A stretch of DNA of 64,000 nt from Branchiostoma floridae (GCF_000003815.2 NC_049993.1:5547686-5611685); one strand, 5' to 3'; positions 1-12,142 are shown, numbered from the stretch's first letter. Notes: a model not told the origin generated them from the sequence alone. Numbers and translations are program-made.

Positions 1-2560
1 AAACCCAGAAACTGAATTCATGTTTTTTTAATACTTCATTCCTTTGGTGCACAATAAACCTTTTTCTTTGAGATGAAAAGAGAGAAAGTTGATTCAGTAT
101 AGTATATCACTAGTATGATCCACAATGTGTTAATATGGAAGTACCTAAAATAACAAGCTGTCATGTAAGAATGTTACCTAAGGTACATTTGTCTTGTCTC
201 TCTGTATGCAAACCACATTCCTGACTTTGTCTGAGACCAGGCTTTATGACAGAGAGAACTTCTGCCACTCAACAGTAAAGGAAGTCCAAAAGCGCCACCT
301 TACTTGTAATACCAGTTGTAACTTTAAAATATGCTTGAGCAAAACCAAGTGCTACATTGCAGCTGTTTATAGTACGCAATACATGAAGAATTGCTTAATC
401 ACTTCACATCAAATTCTTTCTTTGTATTCATCAGAAGATGTATGGATCTAATATCATCTAGAAGAAGGGTTAGGTGTGGGCTATGGTGGTAATTCTCAGG
501 TTTGTAAAATGATGTGGATCTGGCTATCTCTTTAAACTGACGATTCTTACTACAGTAGATAACAAACCATTCGTTAAGCATTGCACTTTTCAGGTACAGT
601 CTACTTAACAATGTACGTACAACGATGGTGGAAACGTTCTCCGTAGTTACCACATTGATTGGCGACCATGTCAGACGTGAATTTTTATGAGCCATACCAT
701 CTACACCTGTTCATCTTTCAGTAAAGATAGCAGCACATTCAGCAGCGCTGGTGGTCCATTGGTGGGATTCTTAACAATAAAACGAATCATGTAAGGGCTC
801 ATAACCTTGGAGCACTGTCTAATTTTACATCTTCTGGAATTTTCACTGTGCTTGTGTTAGGACAATATCAAAGGGTGAACATCTATAAACTTGGAAACTT
901 GATTTTGGTTGAACATCTCTCTGTCTGTCTGTTGTTACTTTGTCAATCATATATCATTGCAAATCCATTTTCCTTCACAATGACATCCCATTTACTATGC
1001 TATAGCATTATAAATTCATAGTCGAGCATGGTGGCTACTTACAATTTGTATTTGCGTGGTTTGCAAAAAGTTTGGATTTTTGGAGGGTGTAATACCAGGA
1101 CATAAAAGAATATGCAACTAGTAACGACTATACTCCCAGTTGACATAAAATGATATTACCAACTCCATTTATAGACAAGTTACATAGCAAAATGTAATGT
1201 TATTTCCATTCGCCATAAAACTGCATCACAACATTTTCTAAAAGGATTTGTCACGTCAGCCTTTTTACGTCCATCTTTTACAAATCACCAACAAAAAAAT
1301 ATCCTGTTATTAGCTTCTATTTTGTGGAGAAAGTGATGGGCTTGTTTCCGCTCCATTGGGAGAATCTCCAGCGTTTGTGAAATGACATGGTGGCACATGA
1401 AAAGACCCTATTTGCACCAGTCACTGCTGCGACAAAGAACACACAGTTATTAATGGCCAACCTTTCCTCTCAACGGTGGCTCTCTGTCCAAGCTGGGAAT
1501 GACCATCTTTTTCTTTCAGCAAAGGTCTGATTGCTTCTGCCCTCTCGGCTTTGGCCATATTCTTTCGCCAAATTGAACAAAATATGGGGCGCACCCGGAC
1601 AATGACAGCATGACTGTCCTAAATGTCCTGGTCTGTGATGGAGCATCTTGTCCTGGACAAATCGTATGGGTTGCAAATTTCGCTCGGACATAAAATCAAG
1701 ATGGACGATACGGTGACTGGGTTTTCATGATGAGGACTGCAGAAAATGGGTGTAATTTATCGTTTTGGAATCCCAAACTTCATAGAAACGACAAAGGAGT
1801 AATGCATTACAATTTCATCAGAGGAAAAGATGGGGCTGAAACTTTATAGGAAACTAATATTAGAATAATGATTATGGAAAGTCATAAAACATGCAGGCTT
1901 TTGTAGTCTATGTATAGTAGTTGTACTAGTACATACACATGTACTACATGTGTGTATAGTACTGCCTTATACATGTATTGTGGTCTTGTATTTTGATTTG
2001 TAAACTAATCTATCTCTAAGTTCCACAAAATGCTGGTCACTTTCAAGTTAAAATGATCCTCCAAATTTTGTGAAAAGCATCTGATTCATTTTTAATACAC
2101 AAGAAAGTGAGGAATCATGCCCATTCCAAATGACATGTAAAAAGTACTGTACTGTGTAAAGTACCAAGCCGCTATGTAGGACACAATGCCCTTGGAATTG
2201 GAAAAACATGGTGTCCTTGAAATTTTAGAGAACCACTTCCCAAATTTAAAGTGATGGGCATTAAATCAACCATAAACTGACACTCCTTGTAACAACAGCT
2301 GATCGTCTGACAAATGCAAACAAATTACCAGCACATACACAGCTGCTTCTACCAGACCTTATGGAGAAATCTCTACAGACTTTTTAGGACACTACACCAT
2401 CTATGGACCAAACAGACAGGAAAGAAATTGTCACGGGCCTAACCGATTATTTAGATCTGACAAGAAGAGCTTTGGAGTTACATGTAGTTATCCACAGATT
2501 AGGCCTTTACCTTTCTCGGAAAGTTCAAACCTACAAACATCTGCTTGTCTTGTCAGTGCT
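1..2560. other. No recognisable gene
   Basis: This is AT-rich sequence with short open frames on both strands (for example 399-695 and 1470-1691, minus). None shows a domain, a codon pattern or convincing splice sites. If the ZNG1 gene starting at 8942 runs leftward, this could be part of its introns or lie beyond it, but I could not find its later exons here by eye. Confidence 0.5.
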
Positions 2561-2781
2561 AGGTTAAAAATCATCTTTATTACACACAAGATGAATACAT
2601 ACATGTATATATTACAAGCTAAAAACCTAGGACAGCCCTTTGTCTAGATCTGTTCTCCAGGAGGGCGCAAGGTATTAAAAAGAAGTACAGTGACAAATTA
2701 AAATCGTTTAAAAAACATTAACGTCACATTTCATAACATTTTTGGCCCAGATACATCATAAAATTTAGACCCAGATACAAA

Positions 2782-3213
2782 CTAGTTTCTGTAGATAAAC
2801 AGTCCTGAAGTACAGTCCCAAGTAGGTGTGTTTCGGGCACAGTAGATAGCATAGGATGCACAGAGTGTGCACTTTCCCAGTCTACTTTTAAGATGTCTCA
2901 CTTCACGGTCTTTGTAGCTGACCGGACAGAGTGACTTCAGCTTTGCAGTGTTCTCGCCGTTAATCCAACCTCTACTCCCTACTTCAACTGTAACAAGGCT
3001 AGCCCTGTAACTACTGTGCGAGTTTATTTCATTGATCAGACATTCGTATTTGGCCATTTTTCTGTCCTCGGCGTGCTGTGCATTCTGATCAAATGGGACG
3101 GTAAGTTCAACCAAGTTCAGTGTTTGTTGTACAGGATCCTGAATGGTGATGTCTGGTACCAGTGAAGTCGGCAGGATGTCTGGAGGGACTGTTGTGTGCG
3201 TTCCATATCAGAT
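2782..3213 (-). pseudogene. Retroelement polyprotein C-terminal remnant
   Basis: An open frame on the minus strand runs from about 3213 to a stop at 2782 and resembles the segment downstream of reverse transcriptase in many invertebrate non-LTR elements. The recognisable landmarks are PDI near the start, then ELTVPFDQN, HAEDRK, YECL and VEVGSRGW, ending in a Cys-containing tail. In such elements this pattern (PD-I, ELTVPFE-N, RK-KY-L, VEVG-RG) is familiar. No reverse transcriptase or endonuclease motif is visible next to it and there is no sensible start codon, so it is a truncated copy. A poly(A)-like AT-rich tract follows on its 3' side. The family name is not settled; a host gene cannot be excluded but looks unlikely. 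Confidence 0.5.
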
Positions 3214-5259
3214 TAAGATTCAATTTTTGTTACCGTAATCTTTTTTCTTTCGTTTCTTTTCTGTCATGTATTCTTCAGAATACATGTATTCATCTTACAT
3301 ATATACTCTGTGAGGTCATATATGATCTACCATCTTTTAAAATGTTAGCATGAAAGTTCATTTGTGTTGGTAAATGACATTATAGGATAAACTGAACTTT
3401 ACTAACCAACACTACAAATAAGTTGGGACTTACCCCAAATCTAAACGACAATCTTTTATCGTAGTTTGGGTGCAATATGTTTCTAGATCATCCTGTCAGT
3501 ACGATATTGAAACACATAAAGATGGAAAGGAATAATCCAGTGGGCACAAAAATAGAAGAAGGAAAAGGAAAAAAAATGGAAAAGTTTCATGCTCCTTCGC
3601 TTTATTTGCTGTTTCCCCACTTCATTTCTTGAAAAGATCAGAAAAGAAAAGAAAGAGAAGAAGTGAAAAAAGAGGCAGGATGGAAGTATGGAGGAAAGAA
3701 GAGGAGGAAGGAATGAAGGAATGAGAAGAAAGAATCCACCAAAGGTGACATGCAGTATGTTAATGATGGATGATGTTTACTGGTGTTACACAAACCATTT
3801 ACAATATCTGCCCGACACCAGGATAGATATGGTTCTCACAGCGGGAGTGCACTGCGATGGCCAAAAAGACGCCTTCCCATTGCCAAATCTAGGGCGGGAA
3901 AACAGCTGGAAAAATTGGTTTAGTGCTGCGATATGCAGAGGTTCCAACGGCGGGGTTGAATGACCCGTTATTACGGCGCAGATATGACACCCGAGATTTA
4001 CAAGAGCCTTGTGTCAACATTTGACCAAGGTCTGGTGGGCAGATATTTCTACTATTTCTGACATACTTCGATTGAAATAACAGAAGCGCATTCCCGAAAT
4101 ATGGCGTGAGTGTGCGACTGGTGCTCTCTGCGCTCTCCCCGCGTATCGGATTAAGACGAAAGAGAAGCTGGGATGAAAATTGATACAGGGAAAGCAATAC
4201 AATAAGAAAATATTGACGATAAACGATACGGCATCAAAGGCCTCCCCCCATGAGAACAATCCCAGTTATGGGAGTGGAAAGACGACGGGCTAATTTCTCC
4301 CGCAGGCATCTCAGATATTCGTTTGATGTGTCACGTATAACTTCTCCCACTTATGAGTGATTTACAGGGGTTGGGGAGGGGCTATGGAGTGGGAAGGGCA
4401 CGACTGTAACTTGCCCGATGCACCTGTAGCAACGGTCACTTCACAAATGGGCTGTGTACTCAGTCACAAGTGTCCTTTCACCCTCCTAGCCTCTGACTAC
4501 AGCTAGCGGTGTGGCTACAGACATTGTACTACAATGTACGTGCCCTGTCAATGGAGAGGCCACTTGTCCTTATGTACATATTCTTGGCCATGGCCAGGGT
4601 GGCCGAGGCATGTGGACTGGCAGGCGGCAGGTTATTTTAGAAAAAGACAACTGTACAAACGCGGCATAGTGAAGGAATCTGTGTCACGTTGCTCGTTTCC
4701 TTTACAGTTGTCGCAACGTTTCGTCCCTACCTGCGTTAATCTGCAACAAAGTTCTATATAACGGGAATACTCTATTTCTACCAACACACAAGAAGGAGCA
4801 TACTTTGTGTTTTTGAGGTGACTTTCACCGCAAATATTTCGAATTGTTTGGGTGTTCCAGAAGAAACATTTATAGAGGAGGACGCAACACCAGCAGACCC
4901 CCTGCAGAGCCAGACGGGCGTGGGGTGTGGGTTGCCGTGGTGACAAAGTACACATGTCAGCTGTGGATTACCCTTTGCACGCAGGGAGCGCGCTGCGGGG
5001 GGGTGGGAGGCCGTGTGTGTGCGGGAGGGCAGCGATGTACGGACATGTGAACCCTGCACACACCGGGGGTGCTGGTGCCCTTCTAGCCATGGGGGGGGGG
5101 GGGGGGATTATATCATCGGTATGGAGTCACTGACATTAACAAATGGGGCAATGCAATATTTGACTCTTGGAAAGGGCAGAGTTCCTGATGGTCAACCCCA
5201 TCTACGTCATAGTTGGCAATTACAAGTATCACATATGATGTTATATGGGGGGTGGGGGC
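3214..5259. other. Intergenic or intronic, no gene seen
   Basis: There is a purine-rich stretch around 3500-3730 and a GC-rich stretch at 4840-5110 ending in a guanine run. Open frames here lack domain similarity and overlap on both strands. Confidence 0.5.
5090..5107. repeat. Poly-G run
   Basis: A guanine homopolymer of about 18 bases follows a CATG. Runs of this kind are prone to sequencing and assembly error and can form quadruplex structures. Confidence 0.8.
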
Positions 5260-5270
5260 ACAAAATATGT

Positions 5271-5396
5271 AGCCTGGTATCCAACAGTATTATAGCTCCC
5301 GAGTCTCTTCTGTCCTCTCCACAAATACGTATTTGCAGAGAGGACAGAACAGACTTGGGAGCTATATTACGGCTGGATACCAGGCTACAAAGTATG
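5271..5396. mobile_element. Foldback MITE, TIR AGCCTGGTATCCA
   Basis: The two halves are nearly perfect reverse complements over about 60 bases each, beginning AGCCTGGTATCCA and ending TGGATACCAGGCT, with the centre at ATACGTAT. It is flanked by ACAAAATATGT (5260-5270) and ACAAAGTATGT (5397-5407), which read as a target-site duplication with one mismatch. A related half-element lies at 30069-30150. It carries no coding capacity. Confidence 0.8.
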
Positions 5397-5409
5397 TCCC
5401 TGCCACTGG

Positions 5410-8400
5410 ACTACCAAAAATGTTGCCTATTCCAAGAATCACTGATTCTGTCATATTACTATTAGGTAGAAAACATGTGCAGTTTGCCCTTCTACTTATG
5501 GATGTGGGATTAGCTGTATACTATTGACGCCTGCATGAACCAATGAAACAGGTGGGGGACAGGAAATATTGAATTTGGTATTGGAATGGCCAAAATTTCA
5601 CACGGTCAAGAAGTAGGAACATTCGAAATCCTTCTGTCGGAAGTTGGTGATTCACTTCAAATCACCCGGATGGAGGCCTGGCGACCTCTGTCTCATATCA
5701 GCCACATGGTGATCTACATCATTCACCCGGACGGGTGTGTCACCCTGTAAGGGGCGGTATAACCCGTCGTTGTGCGAACATGTGCGAACATATATATAGG
5801 GCTCCCTTGGAAATCAGTTACTACGTTAACTGAAGGGACTACCCTGAAGATCAATAAATAAAAAATAAAAAATTGTATCTTTTACCTATAGTCTGGGGAA
5901 CGTAATGTATCACTTGGAATCTACATGAACTAACATAACAGAAGAAGCAAATAAAATATCGATTTACGGCATGTCTAGATGGTCAAGAGGGGAACCTCTG
6001 TCTTTCCTGTGTGACCTTCCTCCTATGCATGGATAGAGGAATGTATCATTGCCATCTACATGAGCCCATTCTAGGAAGTGTGCATGCTTTCTTGTGTGCG
6101 TGAGCGCGTGTGTGTTTGTGTGTAACAGGATAGGTCACTGAAGACACAGAAGTGTAAGAAAGGAGTAGAAACAGACAAGAATTAATATCTTGGCTCCCAG
6201 GATTCATACATGCGCCGTTCCCGGGCTGCCAGACTTCAAACCCAGACAATAAACCGTTATGCCAAAAGGCTCAGCACAGTTTGGCATGGTCGGTTTGGCG
6301 GTCCTACTGTTACAGAAGCATTTAACCTTAGAAGCATTAAACTCTGAATATTCAAAGATTTATAGTATTTGAAGCCCTGGTTATGAACAGTCAAAGTGGT
6401 CTGCCTATTTTGAGTGAACAAGTCTTTCCCAGACAGACTGATCGATGTGTTAGTTACATGTGGTTCTGCTCATTGTGCCTTGCGACAATGTTAGTCATGG
6501 TAATAAATACAGGTTATGATTAGATACGACAGCTCACATTAGTCCCAACAATAGCGGCCACCAGTCAAGCAAACATCCAGCACCAACCATGGCCGAAAGG
6601 TCGCCCGTGCCTGAACTACGCGACCTTGGTTGACACCGTACTTTGTCAGGGGCTCGCTGAAAATGGGAGACGACGTATGATATAGCCTTATGGTGAATGG
6701 ACACATCATTAGGCAACGTGAAATGGGAAGGGGTGTACGATGGTGCGACTTCATTACGCTAACTGTGGTGGCAGTTGTTTCCTTTAGTGTCACTTTGTAT
6801 TGATGTCAAGATCCAGCTTCGCATATGAACTGACAAACCCAACAAGATACAGTCAGGTGATTCAAAATGTATCAGAGCTGTCACTGTGTAGGTTCTGTAT
6901 AGGGCCACTGTCTATAACAGGCTGTCTTTTCAGTAAACCAATAAATCTTGTATTTAACTATTGATAAAACAATTCTACGGAAAAATGAATCTCTGCATTC
7001 TTGTTGCACTACCCACAGGTTGAAGGCTTTTCCATCTTTAATAATTCTTTACAAAAATAAATATTACACCCTTACCCATACAGTAACAAGTAACAAAAAA
7101 CAAGAAAATGACTTGCTGACATGTTCTATGCTCTAACTCCTTGTTAAGTTCAAGAGCCTTCTTCATTAGAAGTGTCCAGACTTGTTTTATGCTGTGAATG
7201 TTGCCTGTGGATGTAACCATCTCTGTGACATTGTTAATTCCCCATTACCTCATGTCAAATGTTTTACCAAACAGGCTTGGATGCCTGATACAGAGGACAC
7301 AACAATACAACAATGGCAGGCTGACGACAACAAATCATTCCTGTCCCAGGTCACTTCCTGGTGCCAAGAGTCCGACGTTCGGGTCACCGGCGCTAAAATA
7401 ACGGTCGTGGGTTTTACCGACGGGCTTTGTGACGGTAACGAGATGCAACGTTCTACGGTACGTTAGTGACGAACATGCGTCGCCGCACGACAACGGTCCC
7501 CCATTGTTATGAAAATATTGATTCAGCGGGAACAATATTTCCCGAGCAAAAGTCGACAAACACAAAGGGAGATTTGGTAGTGATGGATGTTGCTGTCATG
7601 TCAGTTTTATCTAAGAGGAACATGCTTTTATAATCCAGGATAAATCTTCATCAGCACGGGAGGGAACGGGACACCGGTGGTCCTGATGGGAGGGTGGAAA
7701 TGACTGTGTTATTGTTTGACGTTAACTATGACGTATTAGTGAGCTGTGTTCTTCCTTGGTCCAGTGGAGTTTGAAGCACGTGAGAAGGTTTAGTGACAAT
7801 GTAGGAATATCTGCCTGTACCACAGCAAGCTTTAAACCACACGCAGACAATAGGAAACAGTAGGACAGAGATTAACGGAACTCCGACTTACAAACTCTGT
7901 TATAAGAAGCAAGATTATGGAATAATTACATGCCTCTGAAAGAAACTTTTTCTTTGTCTTCAGTTGTTTTTTGCTCTCCAACTTGAAATTTATGACGGTA
8001 TAATCTTTTTGACAAAAGATTTGTGAAATTGCTCTGGAAGAAACAAAATTGCTTCCATTCTTTGGTGGATTAGTGGAAGATTTCATTCATGTCTGAATTA
8101 TTTATCATGTCTGTATATCTTTCAAAACTTCTATGATCTGAACTGCTAGAAATGTAGATCTGGATAAGGACACTGACATTGACATCACTTGACTACATTT
8201 TCTGATGTCCAACTCAAATATTAGGAGGGTACCATCATTTCACAAAGCAGTCTTCTGAAATACTGTAATTCACTTTGTCTTCTCGGTACCAAACTTTCAC
8301 GGTCTGAGAAAATTTAACTTGTTCTCGGAACTAAATGTTCACTGTGAACGGATTATTTGTTATCATCACCAACATGAATTATCTGTTATTGGTAATGATA

Positions 8401-8467
8401 AGTTCATGTTACAGTCGTCATCGTGAAAACTGTGAACATAAAAGTACATTGAAAAAATCAGGAATTA
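5410..8467. other. No recognisable gene
   Basis: A short promoter-like or LTR-like patch at 5770-5870 has a TATATATAG and an AATAAATAAA run. Otherwise only unsupported short frames are present. I looked on the minus strand for later ZNG1 exons (P-loop, CXCC motif, NKTD) and did not find them. Confidence 0.4.
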
Positions 8468-8470
8468 CAG

Positions 8471-8648
8471 TAGCTACCCTGGAAACCAGACTACCAGGAC
8501 ATGGCAGAGAGTCTGTTCGGCAGCCAAGGCAGGTCTTCCCAGGGATCACAGATAAGCACTCCAGAGAGGAGTCATGCGGGGCGAGTTTGCTGGCCTAGCT
8601 AAGATTCTCAGCCAGTCCTAGCTAAAAGTCTGGTTTCCATGGTAGCAA
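8471..8648. mobile_element. Candidate MITE, TIR GCTACCNTGGAAACCAGACT
   Basis: The left end reads GCTACCCTGGAAACCAGACT and the right end is its reverse complement with one mismatch. The interior of about 140 bases shows no coding. I could not define a clear target-site duplication. If the ZNG1 reading is right, it lies in intron 1 just downstream of exon 1. Confidence 0.6.
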
Positions 8649-8791
8649 TAGCAGGACTGCTGCAATTCCTTAGTGGATTAGAGAATTTTCAGGACCTTTC
8701 AAGGATGGGACAAATAACAACCTCAACTCCAGACTTACGAACAATAGTACTGATCACATCACAACATGTCAAACCAGTAGACCCAACATAC

Positions 8792-8942
8792 CGAGGTATC
8801 CAGTGATGATGGTCACGGGGATTTTGGTGGAATTTGTCGGTGCCTCTGCCAGGATGGGGCAATCTGTTTCTGGTCCAGCCTCCACATCATCACACACACT
8901 GGGCACCAGGTCTGGGCACTCCTCATCTGAGCTGTCGGACAT
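8792..8942 (-). CDS. ZNG1: ZNG1/CBWD zinc-chaperone GTPase, exon 1
   Basis: On the minus strand an ATG at 8942 opens a 50-codon exon ending at 8792 in a good donor (G|GTATGT, phase 1). The peptide is acidic, carries CPDLVP at residues 9-14, and ends KIPVTIITGYLG, which is the strand and turn just before the P-loop of COG0523/CobW-type GTPases. Vertebrate ZNG1 (CBWD) proteins have the same order: an acidic N-terminus with CPELVP, then KIPVTIITGYLGAGKTTLL. The family delivers zinc to methionine aminopeptidase 1, and the CPELVP segment is the docking site for the METAP1 zinc finger. The P-loop exon and later exons would lie at lower coordinates or beyond the left edge; I did not find them. The strong match at the exon end makes the family call fairly secure; whether the locus is an intact gene is not shown here. 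Confidence 0.72.
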
Positions 8943-9490
8943 GGTAGTTAACAGCTACACAAACAAACAAATAAACAACAAACAATCAGGATGGGGCAAT
9001 CTGTCTCAGGTTCAGCCTCATCATCATCACACACACTGGGTACCAGGTCTGGGCACTCCTCATCTGAGCTGTCTGACATGGTAGTTAACAGCTACACAAA
9101 CAAACAAATAAACAACAAACAATCAGGATGGGGCCATCTGTCTCTGGTTCAGCCTCAACATCATCACACACACTGGGCACCAGGTCTGGGCACTCCTCAT
9201 CTGAGCTGTCGGACATGGTAGTAAAATGCTACACAAATAAACAACAAACAATCAGGATGGGGCAATCTGTCTCCGGTTCAGCCTCATCATCATCACACAC
9301 ACTGGGCACCAGGCCTGGGCACTCCTCATCTGAGCTGTCCGACATGGTAGTAAACAACTAAACAAACAACTTAACAACAAACAATCAGGATGGGGCAATC
9401 TGTCTCCGGTTCAGCCTCATCATCATCACACACACTGGGCACCAGGTCTGGGCACTCCTCATCTGAGCTGTCTGACATGGTAGGAAATGG
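8851..9490 (-). repeat. Five-copy tandem array of the ZNG1 first-exon start
   Basis: Five units start at 8851, 8988, 9125, 9254 and 9387 (periods 137, 137, 129 and 133). On the minus strand each contains an ATG (at 8942, 9079, 9216, 9345 and 9478), the first 31 codons of ZNG1 exon 1 and about 45 bases of AAACAA/TTGTTT-rich sequence from before the start. Only the unit at 8851-8987 continues into the rest of exon 1. The other four run into spacer and stop 4-12 codons after CPIL. Most differences keep the acidic character, but the fourth unit changes CPDLVP to CPGLVP. Two more degenerate units appear to follow up to about 9640. Confidence 0.85.
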
Positions 9491-10379
9491 CTACAGAAAT
9501 AATAAAAAAAATAAATAGATAAACAACATAGTAGCCAGGGTGAGGTGATCTCTCCCTGGATCCTCCTTTATATCATTACAACAAATAAATACTAGTAAAC
9601 AACAAACAATGAGGGTGAGAGACTATTTCTGATTCACCCTTAGTGGTACACACCCCAGTTCTTCTACGACTGGTTTATGGTAGTGCACGCAAAAAAAGTG
9701 AGGAAAAAGTTCTACACTAGGTCTGTGTTTACTTTCTCATATAGTAATTTGCTGCAAAATGATATTGAATACCAACATGGCTGAAAAGCATAGGTAGTCT
9801 GTTTTTTTTTTTGTGAGTTTGTGTTTAGGCTCGAGTGCTATTCCTCCATGTTAAATGTGATCTGCCCCAGTCTTTTAGCAAAGATTGCTGGACAGTAAAA
9901 TGGCACATATTGTCAATGCAGTAAACTTTTTTCTAAGTTCTAACATTAAACCATTGGTCCATAATGATTCACACAATCATACAACAAAATTTGATTTCAT
10001 TATAAAATATGTGAAGGTTTTTAAGAAAATTAATTTCCGTTTAATCAAAAACCCTAATGAAGCATTGTCAATGGCGTCACAAGAATTATGTTAATCACAG
10101 AAGCAACATCTAGCAGGATACAGAGGGAGTCAAGGATATCCTAAGAACATTCAGCTCTGATATGAAGGGTCATGTGAACAAAATGTACAGAAACATTGTA
10201 GTTTCCTGGTTATAAATCAGCATAATAAGTGACAAAAGTGTGCATTGCTATATATTCGCTAAACATCCATAAAAAAACTTAATCTGCAAGATAGGAATCA
10301 AAGAGGACGAATGTTGGACACTTCGGCCCCCTGTCAATCAGGACATTTCGGCCCCAAGCCGAGGACACATTTCGGCTTT
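9491..10379. other. Degenerate array edge and non-coding sequence
   Basis: 9530-9640 retains AACAAACAAT-type spacer and weak matches to the unit. Beyond that I see only AT-rich sequence with no gene. It would be the 5' side of ZNG1, so promoter sequence may lie here. Confidence 0.45.
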
Positions 10380-10482
10380 GCCTGGATACCATACCCCAAC
10401 CTCAAAAATATCTTTTGTGTTGGGGTAGATAGATACACGATAGATACTTGAGATCAGGCTGGGGTTTGGTAACCAGGCTAAT
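10380..10482. mobile_element. Short hairpin element, ends GCCTGGATACC/GGTAACCAGGC
   Basis: The ends are imperfect inverted repeats of about 22 bases enclosing AGATAGATAC-type sequence. They resemble the AGCCTGGTATCCA ends of the elements at 5271 and 30069, so it may be a diverged relative. The surrounding bases repeat the word TTTCGGC several times. Confidence 0.5.
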
Positions 10483-11937
10483 TTCGGCTGGGGTCCAAGC
10501 CCCGATACTAGTAGTTATCTAAAAGATAGCCTGAGCCCTAAGTCTACTAAATAACGTATAATTTTAGGACGTATAATTTTACTTGTACAGTATCATATAG
10601 TGTTCCCCTGTCTACTTGAGAAAATTGCCATTAGCGATTACGGTTTTTGCGTATCCGATGTATGAAGATCCCTTTGGCAATCTTGTACCGTACCCCCCTC
10701 CCACCCGGACAGTTTGTTATTTTGTTTTCAACAGCGTTTTCTTAATGTTATCCATTCCCCACCCTTATATTTGCGTGACCCAAGACCTCCAAACCATTAG
10801 CGGCGTTGGTTTTCTAGTCACTCCCAACCCGTGTCTTTCTCCAAAGTGACTGAACCGTCATTGTTGAAGTACGGAAGGGGCAGAAGAAGCAAGGAGATCC
10901 CTTTTTGCTCCGGTTTTCAGCACGTCCTTAACTTCCCTGTATGTAAGGAAGCTTAGCATTCTGATTGGTTTGGTAGAAATGATATCTGGAGTGGGGCCGT
11001 AGTTTCGGCTCTCTTGCTCTTCTTCTTTGCCTCTCTTTTTTTATCTCGGATCGAGCCTTCGGGTCTCTCTATATGATCTAATGTTATCCCTTCTGTGCAT
11101 AATTTCTCTCTCTCTCCCTCAATCTCTGTCTTTCCCCTTGTCTCTCCCTCTTTATTTCTGTCCCTTCTCCTTCCCTTCTCCCTCTCCTGCTTGTCTCTGC
11201 TTTCTCTCTCTGCCGCTTCCCCGACCCTCCTCTCTTTCGATGGTTGTTTTTGCAGCGATTCTCTGCCAAGACCCGCGTGGGTTTCTGCAAATCCATGCCG
11301 ACAGGACCGCCCCCCTCCCACCGCCCCGCCAAATCAACCTCAAAATCTCATGATCTTGTTTCACAAATCTCGAAATATCTCAATCTTCTTTAAGCTCTAT
11401 CATTTGTAAAAGACTTGGCAAAGTGCTGATATATAAAGGTTATTAGAATGATAAATTTACGCCCCAAATTACCTTCAAATAGTTTTAAAACTCCCTCTTC
11501 TTCTTGTTGACAAAGCAGGGTCAAAGGTCGGATACAACATCAAAACAACAGCACTTTGACACGAGTTTGAGATGTTTTGTTGACGATGCAAATTTTATAA
11601 AATCTTTTTGTTTTAATATTTTTTGTATCATTGTACAACTAAAAAAAATAAAAATTTCGGAGGAATCAGCAATAACTGATAAAATTGCGGGATCGGTACA
11701 CTTGGATGCTTTGAAAGTGGATCTATATTTTCATGGATCAAAAGCGTCCTCTTGTACTTACAGTCATAACTGCACCTTGGCCTTTGACGACGCCGGTGGG
11801 AAAATGCAAGTTTTATGATCAGACCCTTTGCTTGGTTAGACTGGTAACTTGAGACTTAATCGAATCTAGGAGGTACCTTGCAGGTAAAGTTTGGCCGGGA
11901 TACAACAGTACTGCATTACTTTGTTTGACACACAATA
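10483..11937. other. Non-coding, includes polypyrimidine tract
   Basis: Bases 11030-11235 are almost entirely C and T on the plus strand (CTCTCTCCCTC-like), giving long but meaningless frames on both strands. No gene is supported. Confidence 0.6.
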
Positions 11938-11944
11938 CTTCCAT

Positions 11945-11964
11945 CAAGGAGGTTAACCTCCTTG
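11945..11964. mobile_element. 20-bp palindromic insertion with 7-bp direct repeats
   Basis: CAAGGAGGTTAACCTCCTTG is a perfect palindrome flanked on both sides by CTTCCAT (11938-11944 and 11965-11971). The identical 20-mer with its own, different 7-bp flanking repeat occurs at 58059-58078. The pattern is that of a transposon reduced to two fused terminal repeats. No known family name is assigned. Confidence 0.7.
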
Positions 11965-12018
11965 CTTCCATCCTTTCCTAACAAGCAGTCCTTGGCAATA
12001 GATGGCATCGTTAGTCTA

Positions 12019-12142
12019 CAAATAACCTTTGCAGAGAAAGTTATCTGCCTCGAAAGTTCATCGCGTTTTAGACCGACAGGCAAATAACCTTTGCAGAGAA
12101 AGTTATCTGCCTCGAAAGTTCATCGCGTTTTAGACCGACAGA
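12019..12142. repeat. Perfect 62-bp tandem duplication
   Basis: Bases 12019-12080 are repeated at 12081-12142 with only the last bases differing (GACAGG versus GACAGA). Near-identity implies a recent event. No coding role is visible. Confidence 0.85.

Noticed and set aside
8803-9361. Plus-strand frames rich in Ser (GQSVSGSAS...) across the tandem array
   Set aside because: They are the antisense of the acidic minus-strand exon. The minus reading has the start codon, donor site and family match.
10953-11409. Long frames on both strands
   Set aside because: They come from a polypyrimidine tract; low complexity makes stops rare.
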